56,724 nucleotides of DNA from an uncultured Clostridia bacterium. GTDB taxonomy: Bacteria; Bacillota; Clostridia; UBA1381. Shown piece after piece: positions 51,772 to 56,724 of the stretch. The stretch lies in NCBI GenBank assembly GCA_944390955.1, contig CALXRY010000228.1, forward strand, positions 1 to 56,724, read 5' to 3'. Positions within the stretch are counted from its first letter, which is position 1. Each line of letters opens with the position of its first letter. The notes below the pieces were generated by a model. That model saw only the letters and a list, made by a program, of their open reading frames with translations. It had not been told where the DNA came from and made no database searches. Made by a program: the position numbers and the translations under genes.

Positions 51772-53064
51772 CTATTCTGCCTCTTCAGCCGCCTCAAGGC
51801 ATACGCTGAAAAGCTCGTCGCTGCAATTAAAAGCTATCTCCATATTCTTCTTTTTCGCTATCACGCGGCTCACATAATACAGCCCCAAGCCGCTCTGGTT
51901 CTTTGTCGAATAATCCTTGCTCATGATGCGGCTCATATCCGGCTTGCTGCCGAAGCTGTTAGCTATAAGTAATCTCTGCCGTTCTCTGTCATCCTCAAGC
52001 TCCAGCGCCGCGTACTTTTCCTCAGATTCCTCTGCGGATTCTATGGCGTTATCAAGCAGAGCCCCAACAGCATTCAGTACATTCATGCTCTCAAATGCAC
52101 CGAAGCGTTCTCCGGATATTTTAAGCTCAAACGAAATTCCACGCCGCCGAGCCTCTAAAACCTTAAGCATGATAAGATTCCGCAGGCCTGCGTCGCTTAT
52201 ATTAAGTGCTTTGCCGAGCTGGCCGCTGCTGTATATATCGTCCATTTCGTTGTACAGTTCGTTTATCCGTTCGGCAAGCTTGTCATAATCGCCGTCATCG
52301 CAGTAGCCCTTTATCGCTATTATCGTATTCCTGTAATTATGGCGGAATACCCTTGTCCCGTCATGCATCTCCTCCAATATCCTCTGCTGTTCTGTTATGA
52401 TCTTGTTCTTGCGCTCCACGCTTGCACTCTTTATAAAGCCCATAGCAGCTATGGCAGCAGCAAGATACGTGACCGCCGTTATTGCCAGAAAAAGTCCATA
52501 GGTTTTCGGATTCATGTCCTCGCCTTTCAACAGGCTGTACTCAAACTCAAGCTGAATATACGTCGCAAGGAATATCACAGTTGCCGCCAGGATTGTCAGC
52601 ATTAGCGTTTCCCTTTCCTGCTTATCGGAATTCACAGCTTTTATAAGCTTCTTTTTTATTATGTATGCAACAAACGTAAATACTTGAATACTTATCGTGT
52701 TGATGATAAAGCAGGTTATCGGCGTATAATCAAAAATTGTATAGAGCAACACGATGTCTACGGCTTCCGCCGCCGACACTATCACTATATATACGCTGAA
52801 AATCATCACTGCCTTTTGCAGATTCCGTATGTTGATACATATCAGCATAAATATGTATGCCGTAATGACTGAGATTCGCTGCGCAACGTATCTGTCGTCG
52901 AGCAACATGAACATAATGGTAAACAGGAAGGTGATACTCAAAATATAAAACGCAGTCTTAGGCACGGAAAGCCTTACGGAAAAGATATACACGAGAATAA
53001 GCACCAAACTTACCGACCATGACATTCCCACAAGCGCAGACGAAACAGTATATGTGACATCCAT
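51772..53064 (-). CDS. GHKL-type sensor histidine kinase (AgrC/CitA-like)
   Basis: 430 residues. Six membrane helices in the first 200 residues, then a linker coiled coil (KNKIITEQQRILEEMHDG), the H-box FRHNYRNTIIAIKGYCDDG, and a GHKL ATPase with VGALLDNAIESAEESEEKYA and NQSGLGLYYVSRVIAKKKN. This class pairs with LytTR regulators, as for the AgrC receptor of cyclic peptides. No AgrB-like protease or AgrD-like peptide gene is visible. It starts at ATG 53064, 4 bases after the regulator ends, with GAGG ahead. Its signal is therefore unknown. Confidence 0.92.
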   Translation of the reverse strand: MDVTYTVSSALVGMSWSVSLVLILVYIFSVRLSVPKTAFYILSITFLFTIMFMLLDDRYVAQRISVITAYIFMLICINIRNLQKAVMIFSVYIVIVSAAEAVDIVLLYTIFDYTPITCFIINTISIQVFTFVAYIIKKKLIKAVNSDKQERETLMLTILAATVIFLATYIQLEFEYSLLKGEDMNPKTYGLFLAITAVTYLAAAIAAMGFIKSASVERKNKIITEQQRILEEMHDGTRVFRHNYRNTIIAIKGYCDDGDYDKLAERINELYNEMDDIYSSGQLGKALNISDAGLRNLIMLKVLEARRRGISFELKISGERFGAFESMNVLNAVGALLDNAIESAEESEEKYAALELEDDRERQRLLIANSFGSKPDMSRIMSKDYSTKNQSGLGLYYVSRVIAKKKNMEIAFNCSDELFSVCLEAAEEAE

Positions 53065-53068
53065 CTTA

Positions 53069-53773
53069 TCACCTCTTGCTAAGGCTGCCGAGTATATCAC
53101 GATACAGCCGAGCCTTATCTCTTGAGCAATATATCGCGGTATTGTTCTCCATGTATATCAGCCGCCGTTCCGAATCATACGACTGTGCACGATTAATATT
53201 TACTGCCGTTCCTTTATCTACAACAAGAAAGTTCTCATCAAGCATAGATACGATTGCCGAAATCGACTGTCTCACCTGAAAGAAAGCATTTTTAGTATAT
53301 ACCGAGGTCTTTCTGTCATCCCTGCGGAGATACAGTATATCATCAATGGCAACATCGAAATACTTAGCTCCGCTTTTCAGATTTATATTCTTGTTTTTTG
53401 AATTACTCAAATACCGCAGAAATTCATACAGCTTTTCCTTCTCAAATCCGCAAAGCGGTTTTATCAGAAATTCCGAAGGACGTATCAGCCCCGTAAGCGT
53501 CTCGCGCAGCTTATCGTTATATGAAGTCACAAAAACTATATGAGCTCGTTCTCTTATGCTGCGTATCCTGCGTGCAAGCCTTATTCCCGCATTCTCGTCC
53601 TTGCCGTCTGCAATGTCAAGAAAAAAGACATCGTTATCATCTACATCCACCGTTACAAGCTCGTTAAAGCTGTGCCGCTCTATTTCGACATCCTGCCAAC
53701 CCGGCGCACTACGAATCAGGCTCTCGACCTCCTCACGAAAATATCTATCGTCGTCAACAATAACAAATCTCAT
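53069..53773 (-). CDS. LytTR-family response regulator (AgrA-like)
   Basis: 234 residues. Receiver domain (about 1-125) with VIVDDDRYFREE (4-15), phosphorylated Asp in VFFLDIADGKDE (D53) and FLIKPLCG with the conserved Lys. The C-terminal LytTR DNA-binding domain (about 130-232) has YFDVAIDDILYLRRDD, FFQVRQSISAIVSMLDENF and VNINRAQSYDSERRLIYMEN. ATG 53773 follows GAGGG at 6 bases. The region ahead carries two good promoters and twin 13-base repeats placed just upstream of the nearer one. Confidence 0.92.
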   Translation of the reverse strand: MRFVIVDDDRYFREEVESLIRSAPGWQDVEIERHSFNELVTVDVDDNDVFFLDIADGKDENAGIRLARRIRSIRERAHIVFVTSYNDKLRETLTGLIRPSEFLIKPLCGFEKEKLYEFLRYLSNSKNKNINLKSGAKYFDVAIDDILYLRRDDRKTSVYTKNAFFQVRQSISAIVSMLDENFLVVDKGTAVNINRAQSYDSERRLIYMENNTAIYCSRDKARLYRDILGSLSKR

Positions 53774-53797
53774 TTTCAACCCTCATTTAATAAATTA

Positions 53798-53826
53798 ATT
53801 ATAACAAATCATGCGTAATTATTCAA
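53798..53826 (-). promoter_or_regulatory. Proximal promoter (P2) of the LytTR operon
   Basis: TTGAAT (53826-53821), 17-base spacer, TATAAT (53803-53798), minus strand; start about 20 bases upstream of the ATG. The twin repeats end 8 bases before its -35. Confidence 0.75.
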
Positions 53827-53834
53827 TCGTTTTT

Positions 53835-53867
53835 GCATAATCCGTAATTTTTGTGCATAATCCGTAA
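53835..53867. repeat. Twin 13-base direct repeats, probable LytTR binding site
   Basis: GCATAATCCGTAA at 53835-53847 and again at 53855-53867, identical, start to start 20 bases. On the minus strand they read TTACGGATTATGC. Direct repeats with about two helical turns of spacing just upstream of a -35 box are the form used by LytTR regulators. Confidence 0.65.
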
Positions 53868-53870
53868 ATA

Positions 53871-53899
53871 ATTATAGCATATACAACAGAAAAATGCAA
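53871..53899 (-). promoter_or_regulatory. Distal promoter (P1) of the LytTR operon
   Basis: TTGCAT (53899-53894), 17-base spacer, TATAAT (53876-53871). The twin repeats lie directly downstream of its -10, so a bound regulator would block this promoter. Confidence 0.7.
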
Positions 53900-53978
53900 T
53901 ATTATGAAAATAATTTTGGCAAAAATAACGCTTGCCATATTGCTCCGGCATAGAAATGAATTTTACAGCTCGTACAAC

Positions 53979-54016
53979 AAAAGGTCATGTACCACTTAAG
54001 AGAACATGACCTTTTT
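53979..54016 (-). terminator. Terminator after the secreted repeat protein gene
   Basis: AAGGTCATGT (53981-53990) pairs with ACATGACCTT (54004-54013) around a 13-base loop, with T tracts on both strands; about 55 bases past the stop codon of the minus-strand gene. Confidence 0.7.
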
Positions 54017-54069
54017 GTACTTTTTATATTATGCATTCATGAATTTGTCATGGACAAGCTATGACATCC

Positions 54070-55671
54070 TTATACCTGTCCTGAGCCTCCGCAGCTGTCG
54101 CACACTCTCCAGCCGGCACTGCCGCAATAGGTGCATCCCTGGGGCGTTTCGATACCCACTATATTCATCGGCAGTCCCTGACCGGTGCCGCCGCAGAAAT
54201 TGCACGTCACACGGCCTGTACCGCCGCAGACGCTGCAGGCGGAGGTCTGCGTTTGAGTCTGGGTATTGCTTCCGCTGTTTGACGGCGTTGACGGGCTGGA
54301 AACTGAAGAGTCGGTGATATTTACCGTCTTTGTTGCGCCGTCCCACTCGACCGTACATTGGAACGATTCAGCTATCGCCCTGACCGGAACGAGTGTTCTG
54401 TCGTTAACGACCATAGGAGCAACGTCAAGCTCAATTATTTCAACATTCATCCCATCGGTTATCTTTGTCATATTGTATCCGCCTATCTGCAATCCGATCT
54501 GGATATTATCGCGAACTGCTGAAGCGATAAGCAGTTCACTGTTCCAATCTACTGTCGCACCGAGCGCTTCGAATATGGCTCTCATCGGAACGAGTGTCCT
54601 GTCATTCGTTATTATCGGAGGCTGATCAAAGCTTACACGCGATCCGTTTACATTGACGGTTATCTCATCGCTCTGAGGAGCCGCTGTTGGAGCAGCAGGT
54701 GCCGCTGTTGGAGCAACAGGCGCTGCTGTAGGAGTGCTGGTCGGAGCGGCCGTAGGAGCCTTGGTTGGAGCAGGAGTCGCTGTGGCGGCGGGAAGAGCCT
54801 GACCATTAAAACGCCTGTCGCACTGTAAATATGGATAGCCGTCGTTCTTGCTGCTGTCTATCGCCCAGGTATTTGCAAAATCCCATCCCTCGTATGTCGC
54901 CTGTATCGTGAGTCCCGTGGGAGATTTTCCCGATGCTCCGCCGGAGCGCTTACTTACCGATGAGGTCTCGTCATTGTTATAATAGCAGCTTATCACTGAA
55001 ACAGAACCGCTGTCCTCATCATTATCTCCCACAAACGGGCTGACAAACTTGTCCAGCTTATTTCCATTTGTTGTTGTGCCCTGACAATATATATGACCTG
55101 TGTAAAGGCAGTTTTCTATAACTCCGTTGTTCATGCCGACAAAGCCGCCGACGCTCGAACTCTCATACATACCGCCGACGGTGAGCTGTGTCATTGAGAA
55201 GCAGTTGCTGATAGTTCCGTTGTTTGTGCGTGCGAACGTTCCAGCATTTCCGTTACGCGAATACACCTCGCCGTCTACGATACCGGTATTTTCTATAGTT
55301 CCGTTGTTTGTTGTGATAAACGGAGTGTTTATCTCGTCTATCTCAACGATAAGATTTTCTATCGTTCCCGTATTCGTGCTTATAATCCCCTGACCGTCAA
55401 GACCGCTAACAAGACAGCCGTTGCCGTCTATCGTTCCCGAAAACTGTGCCACAGCTGAAAAGCTGTCTTCAAGCACAATATCCTGTGCCAGTCTAAAATG
55501 CGCATCAGGGAAATCGGCTATAAGACCAAATTCATCCTCATTTGAAACTATATACGGGTCGGACGCCGTTCCGCTGCCGCTCACCGCAGAGGCAGGCAGG
55601 CTGAAAGCACCGCAGGCTCCGACGGACAACGCCGCAGTCAGCAGCAGTGCCGATATTTTTTTCATCTTCAT
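54070..55671 (-). CDS. Secreted protein: beta-helix, stalk domain and CxxCxGxG zinc-finger-like tail
   Basis: 533 residues. Signal peptide (about 1-28, KISALLLTAALSVGACGAFS). Residues about 40-260 hold GLUG-like beta-helix repeats (NNGTIENTGIVDGEV, NNGTISNCFSMTQL, NNGVIENCLYTGHI). A Pro/Ala/Thr linker (about 293-330) leads to a copper-amine-oxidase-N type stalk domain (about 335-445) with two DRTLVPMRAIFEALGA-like halves. After a Ser/Thr/Gln linker the tail (about 465-533) has four CxxCxGxG-like units: CSVCGGTG, CNFCGGTG, CTYCGSAG, CDSCGGSG. That tail is the pattern of the DnaJ zinc finger, unusual on a secreted protein. No SLH or LPxTG anchor is seen. GGGGG precedes ATG 55671 at 9 bases. Function unknown. 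Confidence 0.75.
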   Translation of the reverse strand: MKMKKISALLLTAALSVGACGAFSLPASAVSGSGTASDPYIVSNEDEFGLIADFPDAHFRLAQDIVLEDSFSAVAQFSGTIDGNGCLVSGLDGQGIISTNTGTIENLIVEIDEINTPFITTNNGTIENTGIVDGEVYSRNGNAGTFARTNNGTISNCFSMTQLTVGGMYESSSVGGFVGMNNGVIENCLYTGHIYCQGTTTNGNKLDKFVSPFVGDNDEDSGSVSVISCYYNNDETSSVSKRSGGASGKSPTGLTIQATYEGWDFANTWAIDSSKNDGYPYLQCDRRFNGQALPAATATPAPTKAPTAAPTSTPTAAPVAPTAAPAAPTAAPQSDEITVNVNGSRVSFDQPPIITNDRTLVPMRAIFEALGATVDWNSELLIASAVRDNIQIGLQIGGYNMTKITDGMNVEIIELDVAPMVVNDRTLVPVRAIAESFQCTVEWDGATKTVNITDSSVSSPSTPSNSGSNTQTQTQTSACSVCGGTGRVTCNFCGGTGQGLPMNIVGIETPQGCTYCGSAGWRVCDSCGGSGQV

Positions 55672-55828
55672 TTTAACATTCCCCCTTCTCAGTAGGTTTT
55701 AATATTTCAGTCACAAAAAAAATGTACGAACGATGGAGATAACATATTGATGAGCTTTGCCACAGCTGAGTAAAATTATGAACGAACCAAACGGCGTCAT
55801 TGCCTATTTCTGTTTTATGACTGTCTTA

Positions 55829-55857
55829 AGTATATCATAGCTGCCGTAAAAAATCAA
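55829..55857 (-). promoter_or_regulatory. sigma-A promoter of the secreted repeat protein gene
   Basis: TTGATT (55857-55852), 17-base spacer, TATACT (55834-55829), minus strand. The leader to the ATG would be about 150 bases. Confidence 0.7.
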
Positions 55858-56033
55858 TAGCCGTAATGTATTTTTCCGGTACCGCTCCTTTATGAAATCA
55901 GCTTTCTTTTATCTATCGAAAACCCGATATCTACAGTGTGTACATGCACAGGTACAGAACATCAGTAAGCATTTGGCAAAATTGCATCCCGCGTTTTGTA
56001 TAAACTCCAAAATGATAAAATCCACGGTGTTTT

Positions 56034-56070
56034 TGCGGGCTGAAAGCCGAAATTAGACTTTCAGCCCGCA
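56034..56070 (-). terminator. Hairpin after asparagine synthetase
   Basis: TGCGGGCTGAAAG (56034-56046) and CTTTCAGCCCGCA (56058-56070) form a perfect 13-bp stem with an 11-base loop. No T run follows on the minus strand, so termination is probable but not certain. Confidence 0.5.
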
Positions 56071-56122
56071 GCTACATAATAGCGCAAATCTGATTTATAT
56101 CAAAAGCACCGGACCTATATTT

Positions 56123-56724
56123 CTATACTATTCTCGGAGAATATTTTTCAAGCAAATAATTCACCTGCAAAATATATCCCACAAACTGCGGCATTGCCAT
56201 AAGCTGACCGAAAAACGGCTTTGAATAGTCAAATTTGCCCTTTAATACATCCTCAAACTTCGACTTGTCGCAAAGCGCAAGTATCGGCGCACTGTCATCG
56301 GCTATGACCTCGGAAAGCATAGCCTTTACCGCCGCCTCGTAATGCGGATTATGCGTTTTCGGGTACGGGCTTTTTCTTCTGAGTCTTACGTCCTCAGGCA
56401 GTATCCCCTTCGCCGCCTCACGCAGGACGTTCTTTGAAACATTATTTCTGTTCTTCATATCCCACGGTATATTCCAAACATACTCCACAAGCCTGTGATC
56501 GCAGAACGGAACTCTGACCTCGAGTCCGGAGGCCATTGACATTCTGTCCTTTCTGTCCAGAAGATTCGTCATAAACCAGTTTATATTGAGATATGAAATT
56601 TCCCTGCGCCGCTTTTCCTCAGGGCTGTCGTCCTCAAATGCAGGCGTCTCGGAGACGGACTCCTCATAGCGCTCCGACGAATATTCGTCGAGCCTCAGAG
56701 TTTCACGTACTTCAGGCTTTAATA
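56123..56724 (-). CDS. asnB: Asparagine synthetase B, glutamine-hydrolysing (C-terminal part)
   Basis: Makes asparagine from aspartate, glutamine and ATP. Only the last 200 residues are in the window; the frame is open through base 56724, so the start and the N-terminal glutaminase domain lie outside. The visible part is the end of the synthetase domain: NINWFMTNLLDRKDRMSMAS, LEVRVPFCDHRLVEYVWNIP, KNVLREAAKGILPEDVRLRR and KSPYPKTHNPHYE, all typical of AsnB. An inner ATG at 56572 is not the start, since the conserved sequence continues in frame ahead of it. A hairpin follows the stop at 56 bases. Confidence 0.93.
   Translation of the reverse strand, partial: LKPEVRETLRLDEYSSERYEESVSETPAFEDDSPEEKRRREISYLNINWFMTNLLDRKDRMSMASGLEVRVPFCDHRLVEYVWNIPWDMKNRNNVSKNVLREAAKGILPEDVRLRRKSPYPKTHNPHYEAAVKAMLSEVIADDSAPILALCDKSKFEDVLKGKFDYSKPFFGQLMAMPQFVGYILQVNYLLEKYSPRIV

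Larger units (their letters stand above)
53774..54069. other. Regulatory region of the LytTR operon
   Basis: No gene. It holds two promoters (53798-53826, 53871-53899), the twin repeats (53835-53867) and the hairpin terminator of the secreted protein gene (53979-54016). The rest is AT-rich without further structure that I can see. Confidence 0.7.
55672..56122. other. Intergenic stretch with long leader and hairpin
   Basis: 451 bases without a gene. It contains the promoter of the secreted-protein gene (55829-55857), its roughly 150-base leader, and the hairpin behind asparagine synthetase (56034-56070). I recognise no riboswitch class in the leader. Confidence 0.65.

Noticed and set aside
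51615-51809. A 64-codon plus-strand open frame next to the GHKL kinase gene, considered as an AgrD-like signal peptide
   Set aside because: Only a weak ribosome site, no promoter, its end runs antisense into the kinase gene, and the Cys context does not match known cyclic peptides.
55672-55821. Cyclic-di-GMP riboswitch ahead of the secreted protein gene
   Set aside because: GGCAA and GACGC fragments occur, but their order and spacing do not fit the aptamer.

Overview
The window is a chromosomal segment of a spore-forming, Gram-positive member of the Clostridia. Support comes from a spoIVA gene, strong GGAGG-type ribosome binding sites with several TTG/GTG starts, canonical TTGACA-17-TATAAT promoters, an SLH-domain surface protein, 'stalk' copper-amine-oxidase-N domains, formate-tetrahydrofolate ligase, and a solo acyl-CoA dehydratase activase. 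A pectin-type lyase (PL11) with a rhamnose mutarotase nearby fits an anaerobic gut or plant-polysaccharide user; an assignment to the Monoglobales/Oscillospirales area is only a guess. I see no rRNA, tRNA, CRISPR array, prophage or insertion sequence.

Layout. 1-2.5 kb: 3' part of tadA, then an ECF sigma factor overlapping its DUF4179-type anti-sigma gene. 3.0-12.1 kb (minus): one translation/RNA operon, rimP-nusA-ylxR-infB-rbfA-nrnA-truB-ribF-glmU, with a perfect promoter and a hairpin leader. 12.2-15.0 kb: a Ca/Mn-type P-type ATPase behind a yybP-ykoY manganese riboswitch that can switch a terminator. 15.3-19.6 kb (plus): a 1436-residue double activase protein. 19.7-22.5 kb: a redox group (CoA-disulfide reductase with rhodanese domain, Crp/Fnr regulator, thioredoxin). 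22.6-24.8 kb: an RsiV/DUF3298-like lipoprotein and spoIVA. 25-30 kb: an OmpR-type two-component system and an LTA-synthase-like phosphoglycerol transferase. 30.2-33.9 kb: rhaM, fhs, a coiled-coil protein, coaD, rsmD. 34.1-36.9 kb: a PL11 rhamnogalacturonan lyase without a signal peptide. 37.2-38.9 kb: an RCC1/SLH surface protein. 39.0-40.5 kb: two related membrane-anchored coiled-coil proteins of unknown function. 40.5-44.1 kb: ispE, tlyA, dxs. 44.4-51.5 kb (plus): a lipoprotein, a membrane-anchored unknown, a Wzm/Wzt polysaccharide exporter, holA and lepA. 51.8-53.8 kb: a GHKL/LytTR two-component pair with twin direct repeats upstream. 54.1-55.7 kb: a secreted beta-helix/stalk/zinc-finger protein. 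The end holds the C-terminal part of asparagine synthetase.

Most genes are conserved housekeeping. The least explained items are a structured intergenic repeat present twice (about 2.67-2.95 kb and 27.85-28.09 kb) whose hairpin stems differ in sequence but keep pairing; the pair of TM/coiled-coil/'PAGTY' proteins; the secreted protein ending in DnaJ-like CxxCxGxG modules; and the LytTR regulator with two promoters and twin 13-bp repeats but no visible peptide gene. All functional statements rest on reading motifs by eye; no database search was run.
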